A DNA stretch of 42,302 nt, from NCBI GenBank assembly GCA_002898735.1, contig BEHY01000018.1:1-42302 (forward strand), in the 5' to 3' direction. This document shows, piece by piece, positions 15,998 to 26,560 of the stretch; position 1 is the stretch's first letter; each line of letters begins with the position of its first letter. The translations under genes and the position numbers were made by a program. The notes beneath the pieces were generated by a model, which saw nothing but the letters and a program-made list of their open reading frames with translations, was not told where the DNA came from and ran no database searches. This DNA is from Candidatus Thermoflexus japonica. GTDB lineage: Bacteria > Chloroflexota > Anaerolineae > Thermoflexales > Thermoflexaceae.

Positions 15998-17902
15998 ATG
16001 TTGAAAAAATCCTTTCTTTTCCTGGCGTTATTCACGTACTTCCTGCTCGGCTGTGGCACGTTCAACGTCAGCGGCCGCCTCGTGCGGCCGGATGAAGCCA
16101 CGGCCACGGCCCAGGCGGTCCGTTCCCCCACCCCTGAGCCGGAATTGGGGCGGCTGGCCTACGTTCAGGGTGGCGACGTGTGGGCGAAGGATCTGCCGGA
16201 CGGCCAGCCCCGACGCCTGACCTCGGACGGCCGCAACCGGGAACCGCGCTGGTCCCCTTCGGGCCGGTGGCTCGCCTTTCGCAAAGGGGACTACCAGGTC
16301 TGGGTGATGCGCGCCGACAGCGGAGCGGCTTACCCGCTGAACCAGGGCGGGACCGTGGGAGCCTTCGTATGGTCGCCCACCGAAGATCGGTTGGCCTACG
16401 TTGCCCCCGATGGGGCGCTGGTTGTCGCCAGCGCGGGCGACGGAAAGGAACAGCAGCTCGTGCCGGGGACGGGAGGCCAACCGTACACCGGTGTGGTGCG
16501 CTTTGCGTGGAGCCCGGACGGGGAGTGGTTGGCCTACGAGTACATCGCGGTCGAGCAAGGGGCCGAGCAGCCCATGCGGCGTGCCGGCTTGTGGCGCATC
16601 CGGGCTGATGGGCGTGAGGCCACGCAGCTCCTCGATGCGGGTACTGAAACCTACGAGCCCATTCTGGCCGGGTGGGTCTCCGACGGCTCGGCGCTCCTCT
16701 ACTGGGAAGACCCGATGTACTCGGCTTCCTTGCTGGCCGATGGCGCCATGCTGTGGCGTCTTCCCCTGGACGGCGGTCCACCCCAAAGCCTTGTAGCCAC
16801 CCTGGCCTATGAAGACTTCGTCGTTCCCCACCCCCTGGGAACGGATTGGATCGCGGTCGTCGCCGGCGGTGGCCGTGAGAGCTGGCTGGGGAAGCAACTC
16901 TACATCGTTCGCGTCACCACCGGCGAACAGATTCTCCTTTCCCCTCCTGACCAAGTCGTTGCTTCTCCGGCCTGGTTGCCGGATGGCCGGCGCCTGGCCT
17001 ATGTGGCTATGCCGGCGGCGGAAGGAGTAGCTGGTGGAGAGCCGGCCCGCCAGGCGCTCATGCAGCGGCGCATCTGGCTGGTGGACGTGGAGAGTCGCCA
17101 GCGCCATCCCCTCACGGACGACCCGGCCTACCGTGACGAGCGTCCCCTGTGGTCCGCCGACGGAAGCCACATCCTTTTCGCCCGATTGGACGGCCAGGGG
17201 CGGGCATCGTTGTGGCTGGTGTCCACCGAAGGGGACGAACCGGTGCGGGTAGTGGACGAACTGACACCTGCCCCTGAGGGGTCCGGCTACTACGGTCACG
17301 TGGAGTGGGACAACCTTTTCGACTGGTGGACGGGGCCGCCCCAACCGAAAGAGACCGTTCATGTCCCCCATGTCCCGCCGCCCGCTCCGGTGGTCACAGC
17401 GTCGCCATCCGCCCCGGCCACGCCGACGGTGGTGCTATCCCCAACCTCGACGCCGCCTCCGCCCACCCTCGGCCCCACCCGGCCCTACACCGACGCCGCT
17501 CTGGGCATCGCTCTCGATGTGCCGGCAGACTGGGAGGTGGAGGGCGTTTCGGGTGCGGAAGCCCATTTCACCGTGCGTGATCAAGCCGGTAACCCCAGCG
17601 TGATGCTCGACCTTCTGGTGCTTGGTCCTGAGAGCCGCACTTTGGACCGGGCTTTGGCCGAGGTGGAGCGAGGGGCATGGGGCCGGTACCTGCGAGCGGT
17701 GGAGCCAGTGCGCCTGGGGGCCTTTGAAGCCTTGCGGCTGACCCTGACACCTGGCGAAGGCCGGCCGACGACGGCTTGGCTGGTCGTTACCCCTTCGGGC
17801 CGGGCGGTGGCCTTTGTTCCGGGAGAGGATGCTGCGAGGGTGGCAGCGGTGCTGAGCACTTTGCGGCCGGCCGGAGACGGTTCGTCCCCGGTCCAGCAAT
17901 GA
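15998..17902 (+). CDS. TolB-like beta-propeller lipoprotein
   Basis: 634 residues. Signal peptide ends at the lipobox LLGC (Cys at about residue 19), so membrane-anchored outside. A Thr/Ala/Pro linker is followed by repeated PD40/WD40-like blades (for example SDGRNREPRWSPSGRWLAF, VRFAWSPDGEWLAYEY, VASPAWLPDGRRLAYV, DERPLWSADGSHILFARL) to about residue 460. A Pro/Ser/Thr-rich spacer (about 475-515) leads to a C-terminal domain (GIALDVPADWEVEG...) resembling PsbP-like lipoprotein domains. ATG at 15998 follows GGGAG; the longer frame from 15809 lacks a signal at its start. Last gene of the island; propellers of this type bind proteins or polymers. Confidence 0.85.
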   Translation: MLKKSFLFLALFTYFLLGCGTFNVSGRLVRPDEATATAQAVRSPTPEPELGRLAYVQGGDVWAKDLPDGQPRRLTSDGRNREPRWSPSGRWLAFRKGDYQVWVMRADSGAAYPLNQGGTVGAFVWSPTEDRLAYVAPDGALVVASAGDGKEQQLVPGTGGQPYTGVVRFAWSPDGEWLAYEYIAVEQGAEQPMRRAGLWRIRADGREATQLLDAGTETYEPILAGWVSDGSALLYWEDPMYSASLLADGAMLWRLPLDGGPPQSLVATLAYEDFVVPHPLGTDWIAVVAGGGRESWLGKQLYIVRVTTGEQILLSPPDQVVASPAWLPDGRRLAYVAMPAAEGVAGGEPARQALMQRRIWLVDVESRQRHPLTDDPAYRDERPLWSADGSHILFARLDGQGRASLWLVSTEGDEPVRVVDELTPAPEGSGYYGHVEWDNLFDWWTGPPQPKETVHVPHVPPPAPVVTASPSAPATPTVVLSPTSTPPPPTLGPTRPYTDAALGIALDVPADWEVEGVSGAEAHFTVRDQAGNPSVMLDLLVLGPESRTLDRALAEVERGAWGRYLRAVEPVRLGAFEALRLTLTPGEGRPTTAWLVVTPSGRAVAFVPGEDAARVAAVLSTLRPAGDGSSPVQQ

Positions 17903-18041
17903 GCGGAGCATGCCATTCCAGGCCGGCTCTCCCCTGGGGGTCCCAGCAAACACCGGTTTTTCCGTTCGGGAGAAGGGGGGCGGTCTCCGATCCAGCCGTC
18001 GGGATTTCCGGCGGGTGCGGGCGCTGACCCGGGGATCGGCG

Positions 18042-19448
18042 TCACCGAGCGGGTGACAGGGTGAGGGGAATCCCGGGAGGAGCCTTCCGATCCGGGGAGG
18101 GGGAAGCTTCCACCACGCCGATGAGGTCATAGGTCATCGCCCCGGTGATCCGCACCGGGAGGAACTGGCCCACGGGCCATTCCCCTTCCACCAGCACCAG
18201 GCCATCGATTTCCGGAGCGTCCCGATACGTCCGCCCGACGCTCAGGCCGTCTCCCACCCCTTCGATGAGCACCTCCAGGGTCTTCCCAACCAGCGCCTGG
18301 TTCTTGCGCAGGGAGATCGGCTGCTGGGCGGCCATCAGCCGTTCGTAACGCTCCTGTTTGACTTCCTCCGGGAGATGACCGGGTTGCCGGGCGGAGGGCG
18401 TCTCGGGCTCGTAAGAATAGGTGAAACACCCGACGCGATCGAACTCCAGATCCTGCACGAATCGGATCAGCGCCTCGAATTCCTCCTCGGTCTCCCCCGG
18501 ATAGCCCACGATGAAGGTCGTGCGGATCGCGATGTCCGGCATAGCCCTCCGGAGCTTCTCGATGGTGCGGTAAACCCACTCGATGTTCGCCGGGCGACGC
18601 ATCCGACGCAGCACCGCGGGGTGGCCATGCTGGAGCGGCAGATCCAGGTAATGGGCCACCTGGGGGTAGCGGGCCATCACCTCGATCAGGCGATCGGAAA
18701 CCGCGCCCGGGTAGGCATACATGATGCGAATCCATTTCACCTCTGGGACCCGCTGCACCAGGCCCTCGATCAGCGTGGGGAGCCCATCCCGCATCCCGAG
18801 ATCGTGGCCGTAGTCCGTGGTGTCCTGGGCGATCAGGACCAGCTCCCGCACCCCCTGATCGACCAGGCGGCGGGCCTCCGCCCAGATGACCTCCGGCGGG
18901 CGGCTGACGGCAGGGCCTTTGATGAGCGGGATGGCGCAGAAGGCGCACGGGCGACGACAGCCGTCGGCGATCTTCAGATAGGCGCTGACCCCCTGGACCG
19001 CGGCCCGCAACACGCCATGCTCCTCTCGCCGGATCGGCCCATCCTCCGGGATATGGAAAAGGGGCTCGGGGACCATGCGCCCCCGGAGCCGTTCGATGAA
19101 CTCCAGGATATCCATCCATCGCCGGGTGCCGATCACCCCGTCGATCCCGGGTACCTCCTCCACCAGGCGGGCTCCCCACCGCTGGGCGAGACATCCGGCC
19201 GCGATGAGCAGCTGCCCCTTCTTCTTCCGGGCCGCCAGCTCGCGCAACACCTGAAGGGATTCCTGCCGGGCCGCCTCGATGAAACCGCAAGTATTCACGA
19301 TGAGCACATCCGCGCGAGCCGGGCGATCCACGGACTCATATCCGGCCCCCTCCAGCAGCTGGGCCATGCTGGCGGAGTCCACCACGTTCTTCGCGCAGCC
19401 CAGCGTGATCAGATGATAGCGTTTGCGAGACGGGACGGTCCAGGGCAT
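18042..19448 (-). CDS. rimO: Ribosomal protein S12 methylthiotransferase RimO
   Basis: Radical-SAM enzyme that methylthiolates Asp of ribosomal protein S12. 468 residues. The N-terminal MTTase domain has LGCAKNVVDSASM, NTCGFIEAA and AAGCLAQRW with the three Cys of the auxiliary cluster; the radical-SAM motif CRRPCAFCAIP is at about 162-170; the EAR-LV...LIAQDTTDYG and DLPLQHGHPAVLRRMRRP blocks are specific to RimO; the C-terminal TRAM domain starts near 375. GGAG precedes the ATG. It lies downstream of priA on the same strand with a 177-base gap. Confidence 0.96.
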   Translation of the reverse strand: MPWTVPSRKRYHLITLGCAKNVVDSASMAQLLEGAGYESVDRPARADVLIVNTCGFIEAARQESLQVLRELAARKKKGQLLIAAGCLAQRWGARLVEEVPGIDGVIGTRRWMDILEFIERLRGRMVPEPLFHIPEDGPIRREEHGVLRAAVQGVSAYLKIADGCRRPCAFCAIPLIKGPAVSRPPEVIWAEARRLVDQGVRELVLIAQDTTDYGHDLGMRDGLPTLIEGLVQRVPEVKWIRIMYAYPGAVSDRLIEVMARYPQVAHYLDLPLQHGHPAVLRRMRRPANIEWVYRTIEKLRRAMPDIAIRTTFIVGYPGETEEEFEALIRFVQDLEFDRVGCFTYSYEPETPSARQPGHLPEEVKQERYERLMAAQQPISLRKNQALVGKTLEVLIEGVGDGLSVGRTYRDAPEIDGLVLVEGEWPVGQFLPVRITGAMTYDLIGVVEASPSPDRKAPPGIPLTLSPAR

Positions 19449-19625
19449 CGTTCATGCTCCGATTCCGAAATATGAGCCGGAAAACGCTGCCGGAGGCCCG
19501 GCCCTGAACGGCCCTGGGGATTTTCATACAGCCTGCCGATGCCCCTGTCCCTTTCCTCCCCCCGCAGGCGGGAGAAGAGGGAACCCACAGGCCGCCGATT
19601 CGTGGGCAGGCTGTTGCCGTGAAGC

Positions 19626-22196
19626 TCACAGGACATCCAGCGGATCCACATCCACCCGCCAGTCCGGCGGCAGCGGGAAATCCCGAAGCCAGGCCACCGG
19701 GTCAGGGCCCCGGAGGAGGATGTGCCACCGGTAAAGCCCCCGCAGCCGGCTGAAGTAGCACGGGGCCGGGCCGATCATCGCGGTGGGAGGGGCCTCTTTC
19801 CGTTCCAGGTGATGGCGCAGCGCCTCCCCTATCCGCTCCGCCGCCTCCCGGGCCCGATCCGCATCCGCATGCCAGTAAAGCAGGCGGACCAGGCGCTGGA
19901 ACGGCGGATACCCGTGGGCTTTCCGGAAGGCCAGTTCCTTGCGATAAAAGGATTCTACATCATAGCGCGCCGCTGCCGCAATCGCCGGATGATCGGGCCG
20001 GTAGGTCTGCAGGATCACCCGTCCCCCGAAGAGCCCTCGCCCTGCCCGGCCCGCCACCTGGACCAGCAGCTGGAATGTCCGCTCCGCGGCCCGGAAATCC
20101 GGCAACCCTAACCCGACGTCCGCCAGGATCACCCCGACCAGGGTCACCAGCGGGAGATCCAGCCCTTTGGTCAGCACCTGGGTCCCGATCAGGACATCGG
20201 CCTCCCCGTTGGCGAAACGCTGCCAGATGAGGGCATGGGTGGCCCGGGTCGGGGCGGCATCCAGATCCCAGCGCAACACGCGGGCTTCTGGCCAGCGCTT
20301 CCGCACAGCCTCTTCGACGGCCTGCGTGCCGATGCCCATGCCCTTCAGCCGCCGGGACCCGCATCGAGGGCAGCGAGCAGCCGGTTGCTCGACGGCGCCG
20401 CAATGATGACAGACCCAGCGGGTGGGGTGATGGTGCTCGGCGAGGGGCAGATCGCAGCGGGCGCAGCGGATCAGATGTCCGCAGTCCCGACAGAACAGAA
20501 AGGGCGCGGCCCCCCGTCGATTCAGGAACAGGATCGCCTGCTGTCCGCGGCGGAGCACCTGGTCGAGGGCTTTCTCCAGCGCCCGGCTGAAGATCCCGGT
20601 GTTCCCGGATTTCAGCTCCTGCCGCATATCCACGACTTCCACCGGCGGCAGGCCGCTCTCCAGGGCTTCCGTCTCCACTTCCACGAACCGATCGAGGGAG
20701 GCCCCGAATTGTCGGGCCTGCTCCATCAGCCGCTGGCGATACCCTCGCAGGCGACGGGGGAGGCTCAATTCCTCCAGCACGCCCCGCTCCGCCAGATGGC
20801 GCAGCTCCACCCCGGGCGTCGCGGTGCCCAGGATGACCACCGCTTCCACCCGGCGGGCCAGGGCCAGCGCGGCATCCACCGCATGGTAGGCGGGCAGGAG
20901 ATAGGGGATCTGGGGCTGGACATCCTGCTTGTAGCTCGGATCGTGGGCCTCGTCGATGACGATCAACCCCAGGTCGGGGATGGGGACGAACAGGGCGGAG
21001 CGGGTGCCCACAATCACCCGGGCCTGGCGACGACGCACCCGTTCCCACAGGGCCCGCTCCTGGGCAGGCGACTGCCCACCGGTCCAGATGATGACCTGGC
21101 CCGGGAAGCGGGCTTCAAAGCGGCGCGCCGTCTGGGGGGTCAGAGCCAGTTCCGGCACCAGGACGATCGCTCCTTTCCCCCGGCGCAGGGTCTCCGCCAC
21201 AGCCCGCAGGTAGAGCTCGGTCTTCCCGCTGCCGGTGATCCCGTGGAGGAGGAAGGCGTGGAACCGACCGGCCTCCAGAGCCCGGGCGATCGGCCGCCAT
21301 GCCAGCGCCTGATCCGGGGTGAGATTCGGCGGCTCCTCCGGCACAGGATAGGGATCAAACGTTTCCCACGCCGGCTGTTCGAAGAGCTCCAGGAAGCCCC
21401 AGCGGGCCAGCTGTCGCAGATCGCCGGCGCTGCAGCCGGCCTCCGCCTGCAACCAGTCCGCGGGCAACGGCCGCGCGGCCTCCTGGAGGCGCTCCAGCAG
21501 CCGTCGCCGTCGCTCGATCACCGCCCGGTTTCGCCCCAGGCGGAAGCCGGGATCCGGCAGGTTTTTCAATCGAACCCAGCGGAGCGTCGGAAGCCGGCGT
21601 TCGCCGATTCGCCAGCTCCGCCGGATCCATCCCCGCTGAAGCAGTCGCTGGAGCGCCCGTCGTCGTTCCGCCATGGGGAAATCCCGCAGGACGGCGTGAA
21701 CCTCGCTCTGGGTCAGCGGTCCTTCCGCCAGCGCGGTGAGCAGAACCTGCTCCGCGAACGAGACCGCCACCGCATGTTCCAGCCCGCCGCCTGTGGGACC
21801 GGAGACCCGCTCATAGATCGGTTCCCGGTGGGGGATCAGGCCGGAGGGGATCATCAGGCGGAGGCACTCGTTGATCGGGCTCAGGTAAGTCCGGCTCAGC
21901 CAGGCCGCCCATTCCAGGCGCGGGGGGTCCAGAATGGGGTCCTCTTCCAGGCTGCGCAGCACCGTCTTCCGGGCGCGGTCGTTCTCCACGCGGTCGCCCT
22001 GCTGGGAGCGGGCGGGGCGCCTTCCGGAGATCCGGCGCAGCACAATCCCCGGCTCGGGTCGCCCGCTGCGCCCGAACGGCACCAGCACGAGGTGCCCGGG
22101 CCGGAGACGACCATCCAGGCCCTCGGGTTCTTCATAGGTGAAAACGCCGCCGGCATAGGCCGCGCTGGCGGCCAGAACCGCAATCTCCAGAGCCAT
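19626..22196 (-). CDS. priA: Primosomal replication restart helicase PriA
   Basis: 3'-to-5' DNA helicase that reloads the replisome at stalled forks. 856 residues: N-terminal DNA-binding domain (VFTYEEPEGLDGRLRPGHLVLVPFG), Walker A GITGSGKT near 318, DEAH near 412, eight Cys of two zinc sites (CRDCGHLIRCARC, CHHC, CPRC) at about 565-618, then helicase motifs through GTQVLTKGLDLP and QVAGRAGRG. The ATG at 22196 gives a normal N-terminus; the open frame continues upstream with no family similarity. Shine-Dalgarno is weak (GGTGG). Confidence 0.95.
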   Translation of the reverse strand: MALEIAVLAASAAYAGGVFTYEEPEGLDGRLRPGHLVLVPFGRSGRPEPGIVLRRISGRRPARSQQGDRVENDRARKTVLRSLEEDPILDPPRLEWAAWLSRTYLSPINECLRLMIPSGLIPHREPIYERVSGPTGGGLEHAVAVSFAEQVLLTALAEGPLTQSEVHAVLRDFPMAERRRALQRLLQRGWIRRSWRIGERRLPTLRWVRLKNLPDPGFRLGRNRAVIERRRRLLERLQEAARPLPADWLQAEAGCSAGDLRQLARWGFLELFEQPAWETFDPYPVPEEPPNLTPDQALAWRPIARALEAGRFHAFLLHGITGSGKTELYLRAVAETLRRGKGAIVLVPELALTPQTARRFEARFPGQVIIWTGGQSPAQERALWERVRRRQARVIVGTRSALFVPIPDLGLIVIDEAHDPSYKQDVQPQIPYLLPAYHAVDAALALARRVEAVVILGTATPGVELRHLAERGVLEELSLPRRLRGYRQRLMEQARQFGASLDRFVEVETEALESGLPPVEVVDMRQELKSGNTGIFSRALEKALDQVLRRGQQAILFLNRRGAAPFLFCRDCGHLIRCARCDLPLAEHHHPTRWVCHHCGAVEQPAARCPRCGSRRLKGMGIGTQAVEEAVRKRWPEARVLRWDLDAAPTRATHALIWQRFANGEADVLIGTQVLTKGLDLPLVTLVGVILADVGLGLPDFRAAERTFQLLVQVAGRAGRGLFGGRVILQTYRPDHPAIAAAARYDVESFYRKELAFRKAHGYPPFQRLVRLLYWHADADRAREAAERIGEALRHHLERKEAPPTAMIGPAPCYFSRLRGLYRWHILLRGPDPVAWLRDFPLPPDWRVDVDPLDVL

Positions 22197-22444
22197 CGCG
22201 ATCCACCCGCCAGAAATCCTTCCCGGGGAGGGGAGAAGCGGATGGCATCCCCTTCTCTCCCCTCTCCCTCCCGTATGTCGTGACGCCAGGGGGAGGACAT
22301 GGCAGACATCCCGGTGGCCATGGAAGAACCCGGAGCCCCTTCCCGGATCTCCATCGGATTTACGCCGTTGGGCCTGGATTCGGGGGGCTGGATCGCTCCT
22401 CACCCAAAAGCCTCTCCGGGGAAGGCCGGCCGCGGGACTCCTGT

Positions 22445-24685
22445 TCAGGAGGCCTGTTCGGGCTTCGATTCGCGGATGGCCCTCCCTTTCGCCCGATCCG
22501 GATACAACCCTGCATAGACGCGATCCGGTGTCAGCGGGAACGCGTCGAACCAGACGCCCGTCGCATGGTGAACGGCTGCGATGAGGGCAGGGGCCAGGGG
22601 CAGGAAGGGCATCTCGGCCATCCCCCTTACCCCCCACGGACCCAGCGGGTCCGGGTGCTCCAGGATCAGGCTTTCCATCTCTTCGGGGATATCGTAGATC
22701 CCGGGGATCAGATAGGTGCTGAGATGGCGGGTGAGGATCCGCCCCTGCTGCACGATGAAATTCTCCGTGACCGCGTAACCTATCGCCTGCACGACCCCGC
22801 CTTCGATCTGACCCCTGACGTTGATCGGGTTCACCGCCCGTCCCACATCATCCGCGCAGATCACCTTCACCGGTCGCACCTGACCGGTCTCCACATCGAC
22901 CTCCACGAGAACCGCCTCGGCGACGTAGCCATAGGTCACGTTTGGGCGCTCGGAGAAACCGGTCTCCGGATCGAAGGGGAACGTGCGCACCGGTCGGTAG
23001 GTGAACTCGCCAATGGCCGGGCGCTCTTCGTTGCGCCAGGCAGCCAAGGCGCGTTCCGCCGCGCCCCGGATGGCGTTGCCCGCCATAAAGGTCATGCGGG
23101 AGGCGGAGGAGCTCCCCGAGCTCTCCGTGAACGCGGTGTCCGAGGCGCGCAGTTCGATCCGCTCCGGCGGCAACCCGAGGGCTTCGGCCGCCATCTGGAT
23201 CATCACCGTGTGGGCTCCCTGCCCCACGTCAGCGCCTGCATGGAAGACGATGGCCTTCTCGATGTGCGCGTCGCCGTGCAGCTCCACGCGAGCCCAGCAA
23301 TGCTCCGGGAAGCCGAAGCTGTAGGCGATGTTCTTGAAACCGCAGGCGAACCCCCAGCCGTATCGCTTCGTCGGATCGGCGGAAGAGGGCGCCTCCGGGC
23401 GGATCCAGCCGCTCTCTGTCCGGCGCCAGCCAGCCGCCCGAGCGCATGCTTCAATGACCTCAGGAAGGCTCACCCCCTCCGGGACGATGCCGCCGGTGGG
23501 CATGCGGGAGCCTTCGCGCCATGCGTTCTTCAGGCGGATCTCGACCGGATCCATCCCCAGGGCCTCGGCGAGCTTGTTCATCTGGGTCTCCGCGATGAAG
23601 AGGGCCTGAGGCGCCCCGAAGCCCCGCATCGCCCCGGTGGGGGGGGTATGGGTGAGCGCTCCCCGGATATCGGCCCGGACGTTGGGGACCTCATAGGGAC
23701 CGCAAATCGACATGGTGATGTTGCCCAGGACCTTGGTGGAGGTATACGCGTAAGCGCCGACGTCGGCGATCACATCGGCCTCCACCGCCAGCAACCGGCC
23801 CTCCCGATCCGCCGCCCAGCGCACCCGGGCCACGACGGGATGGCGCTTGTGATGGCCGATGATGGATTCCTCGCGGCTCCAGATGATCTTCACCGGGCGG
23901 CCCAGTTTCCACGCCGCCAGGGCCAGGAGGATCTGCACCGACATATCCTCCCGGCCGCCGAAGGCCCCGCCGATCGCCGCATAGATCACCCGGATCCGAT
24001 CCTCGGGGAGCCCCAGGGCATGGGCGATCTGATGGCGATCTTCATGGGCCCACTGCCCGGCGGTCACCACCGTGATTCGCCCCTCTTCGTCGATATAGGC
24101 GACCCCCGCCTCCGGCTGGAGGTAGGCATGCTCCTGGAACGGCGTCCGGTAGGTTCCTTCCACGATCACCGCCGCCTCCCGGAAGGCGGCCTCCACATCC
24201 CCCTGACGGATCCGATAATGGCAGAGCAGGTTCCCCGGATAATCCGGATGGACCTGCGGGGCGCCCGGGCGCAGGGCTTCCTCGGGGTCATAGACGCCGG
24301 GGAGATCCTCGTAGTCCACCTCGATGAGCTCGACCGCCCGGGCGGCGATCTTCTCGCTCTCCGCCGCCACCAGGGCGACCACATCCCCCTCATAGCGAAC
24401 CACATCCGCGCCAGGCTTGCTTCCCGGGCCGCAGATCACCGGCTGGTCGAAGTAAATCAGACCGTATTCGTTCACCGGGACATCCTTCGCGGTGAACACC
24501 GCCACCACGCCCGGCAGCGCCTCCGCCCGGCGGGTGTCGATCCGACGGATCCGGGCGGGGGCCCGACCCGCCCATTTCACTTTCAGGAACAGCTGCCCGG
24601 GCAGATCCAGATCCCCCGGATAGGGAGTCCGGCCGGTGACCTTTCCTTCCGCATCCATCCGTGGGAGGGAGATCCCGATGGCCAT
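22445..24685 (-). CDS. Xanthine dehydrogenase family, molybdenum-binding subunit
   Basis: Large catalytic subunit of a molybdenum hydroxylase, 746 residues. Molybdopterin and active-site signatures seen: [23 protein letters not shown] (Arg/Phe substrate-binding position as in xanthine oxidases), [18 protein letters not shown] and the C-terminal [10 protein letters not shown] with a Glu in the catalytic region. The usual GVGE-type end is altered to VRGMAEM. The CoxL-type VAYRCSFR loop of CO dehydrogenase is absent, so xanthine or another N-heterocycle or aldehyde is likelier. GGAGGA before ATG 24685 decides the start. It lies 73 bases after the FAD/FeS gene, and its cofactor route includes moaA at 36150. 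Confidence 0.9.
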   Translation of the reverse strand: MAIGISLPRMDAEGKVTGRTPYPGDLDLPGQLFLKVKWAGRAPARIRRIDTRRAEALPGVVAVFTAKDVPVNEYGLIYFDQPVICGPGSKPGADVVRYEGDVVALVAAESEKIAARAVELIEVDYEDLPGVYDPEEALRPGAPQVHPDYPGNLLCHYRIRQGDVEAAFREAAVIVEGTYRTPFQEHAYLQPEAGVAYIDEEGRITVVTAGQWAHEDRHQIAHALGLPEDRIRVIYAAIGGAFGGREDMSVQILLALAAWKLGRPVKIIWSREESIIGHHKRHPVVARVRWAADREGRLLAVEADVIADVGAYAYTSTKVLGNITMSICGPYEVPNVRADIRGALTHTPPTGAMRGFGAPQALFIAETQMNKLAEALGMDPVEIRLKNAWREGSRMPTGGIVPEGVSLPEVIEACARAAGWRRTESGWIRPEAPSSADPTKRYGWGFACGFKNIAYSFGFPEHCWARVELHGDAHIEKAIVFHAGADVGQGAHTVMIQMAAEALGLPPERIELRASDTAFTESSGSSSASRMTFMAGNAIRGAAERALAAWRNEERPAIGEFTYRPVRTFPFDPETGFSERPNVTYGYVAEAVLVEVDVETGQVRPVKVICADDVGRAVNPINVRGQIEGGVVQAIGYAVTENFIVQQGRILTRHLSTYLIPGIYDIPEEMESLILEHPDPLGPWGVRGMAEMPFLPLAPALIAAVHHATGVWFDAFPLTPDRVYAGLYPDRAKGRAIRESKPEQAS

Positions 24686-24758
24686 AGCTGGATTCCTCCG
24701 CTGAAGAGCTGGCCGGATCGTGCAGAGAAGCGCACAAGGGCGTTGAATGGGGCGTCCC

Positions 24759-26243
24759 TTAAAGGGCCCCCTGCTTCCTTCGGACCTCCGGGCCCGGCCC
24801 GCCGGCGGCGGCTTCTTCCACCGCCCGGATGATGCTGTAGTAGCCCGTGCACCGGCAGAGGTTCCCCGCAAAGGCCTGGCGGATCTCCTCCAGAGCCGGC
24901 CGGGGCACTTCCTCCAGCAACACCACTCCGGACATGATAAAGCCGGGCGTGCAATATCCGCACTGAACCGCTCCATGACGGATGAAAGCGGCCTGAAGGG
25001 GATGGAGGCTCTCCCCGGAGGCCACGCCTTCCACGGTTATGATCTCCGCCCCATGGGCCCGGGGTGCCGGGACCAGGCAGGACATGACCGCCATGCCATC
25101 GAGGATCACGGTGCACGCTCCACATTCCCCCTCGGCGCATCCTTCCTTCGTGCCAACCAGCCGCAGGTCCTCCCGCAACATGCGCAGGAGGGTCTTGTCG
25201 CTGGCGCCGTGAACCACGTAGCGACGCCCGTTGACTGTGGTGATGATCGGCTCCGGGCCATCCGCACGATGGCGGACCCGACCGTCCCATGTGACCAGCT
25301 CGGAGGGGGGAGAGGCCCAGGAGCGAGGCCGCCCATCGGAGCGCCCCCAGAGCCGCACCGGGCGCTCCGGGAAGCCGATCCGCTCGGTTCCTTCCCGCAG
25401 CTGGCGCAGGGCGCGCATGGTGAGCACCCGGACCATCTCCGCGCGATACCAGGCCGGCCCACGGATATCGTCGATGGGACGGGCCGCGGCCTGGGCCAGC
25501 TCTCCAGCCCGGGCGATCACTTCCTCGGTCAGGCGCTGCCCCTGCAGGAACGCCTCCGCCTCGCGGGCCCGAACGATCGTCGGCGCCACCGCCCCCAGGG
25601 CGATCCGGGCCCGGGCGATCCGGTCGCCGTCCAGAGCCACCACAGCGGCCACGCTGACCACTGAAATCGCCTGGAATCGGCGTAATCCGAGTTTCAGGAA
25701 AGTCCCCCGCTCATTCGGCTTCAGGGGCTCAAACGCGATATCCACCAGCATCTCATCGGGGGCCATGGCGGTCCGGCGGACCCCCTGGTAAAACTCCTCG
25801 AAGGAGAGCACGCGCCGGCCCCGCACGCTCTGGAGGGTCACGGTGGCATCCAGGGCCCACAGGGGCACGATGGTGTCATTCGCCGGCGAGGCGGTGATCA
25901 GGTTGCCGGCCACCGTGCCCCGATTCCGGATCTGCGGAGATCCCACTTCCCAGCATGCCCGAGCCAGCGGGAAGGCATGCTCCCGGCAGAGGGGGGAGGC
26001 CACCACCTGATTGTGGGTGACCAGAGGCCCCAGATGCAGGCGTCCATCCGGACCGATCGTGATGGCATCCAGGTTGGGGATCCGGGTGATATCGATCAGG
26101 ATCTCCACGCCGGGGCGCTGACCCCTTTCCAGCTCCAGAAGCAAATCCGTGCCGCCGGCGATGATCCGCGCCCGGTTGCCGTGTTCCGCCAGCAGGCTCA
26201 GGGCCTCCTCCAGGGATGTCGGGGTGTAATAAGCGTTCCACAT
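24759..26243 (-). CDS. Molybdenum hydroxylase FAD-binding and [2Fe-2S] subunits fused
   Basis: 494 residues combining two subunits usually encoded separately. Residues 1-about 290 are the CoxM/XdhB-type FAD domain ([37 protein letters not shown], and the C-terminal sub-domain). After a linker with [12 protein letters not shown], residues about 335-490 are the CoxS/XdhC-type domain with a ferredoxin-type [2Fe-2S] site ([11 protein letters not shown] near 366) and the second cluster (CGYCTPGF and CRCTGYY, about 428-466). The order FAD then FeS is the reverse of the FeS-FAD-Mo order in eukaryotic xanthine dehydrogenase. No internal stop; the fusion seems real. Electrons would pass from Mo to FeS to FAD. 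Confidence 0.9.
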   Translation of the reverse strand: MWNAYYTPTSLEEALSLLAEHGNRARIIAGGTDLLLELERGQRPGVEILIDITRIPNLDAITIGPDGRLHLGPLVTHNQVVASPLCREHAFPLARACWEVGSPQIRNRGTVAGNLITASPANDTIVPLWALDATVTLQSVRGRRVLSFEEFYQGVRRTAMAPDEMLVDIAFEPLKPNERGTFLKLGLRRFQAISVVSVAAVVALDGDRIARARIALGAVAPTIVRAREAEAFLQGQRLTEEVIARAGELAQAAARPIDDIRGPAWYRAEMVRVLTMRALRQLREGTERIGFPERPVRLWGRSDGRPRSWASPPSELVTWDGRVRHRADGPEPIITTVNGRRYVVHGASDKTLLRMLREDLRLVGTKEGCAEGECGACTVILDGMAVMSCLVPAPRAHGAEIITVEGVASGESLHPLQAAFIRHGAVQCGYCTPGFIMSGVVLLEEVPRPALEEIRQAFAGNLCRCTGYYSIIRAVEEAAAGGPGPEVRRKQGAL

Positions 26244-26307
26244 CGAATCCCCCTTGGGTGAGCGGATACTTTCCCTTCCTCTGGCGAAGAGGGCCTTTCC
26301 AACCCTA

Positions 26308-26337
26308 AGTTTAACGGGATTCGGACGGTCTCTCCAA
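26308..26337 (-). promoter_or_regulatory. Promoter of the molybdenum hydroxylase operon
   Basis: Minus-strand TTGGAG (26332-26337), 18-base spacer, TAAACT (26308-26313), about 65 bases before the first gene. The rest of 26340-26560 holds no other feature I can support. Confidence 0.45.
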
Positions 26338-26560
26338 CTCCCGGGCGGTTCGGGCTAGCCTGTGGCCTCTGGTGATCTATCCTCCTCTTCGGAGAGGTGG
26401 AGGGAGAACAGGCCCTGAATTCATCGAGAGGATCGCCAGGATGGAAGCAGGGCATTATCATATAGTCAGAGCCGGGCGATCCGTGTGGGCAAGCCCCTTC
26501 CGGCGTGCTCACCCCCGACTCAGAACCCGAACTGGGAACAGGGCGCTTGCGGAGCATCGG

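Noticed and set aside
20235..22283. Long plus-strand open frame opposite priA
   Set aside because: Antisense shadow of priA, low-complexity composition and no motifs.
22280..24832. Very long plus-strand open frame opposite the molybdenum hydroxylase subunit
   Set aside because: It is the antisense shadow of a high-GC gene; its translation is Arg/Pro/Gly/His-rich with no domain, while the minus strand carries clear family motifs.
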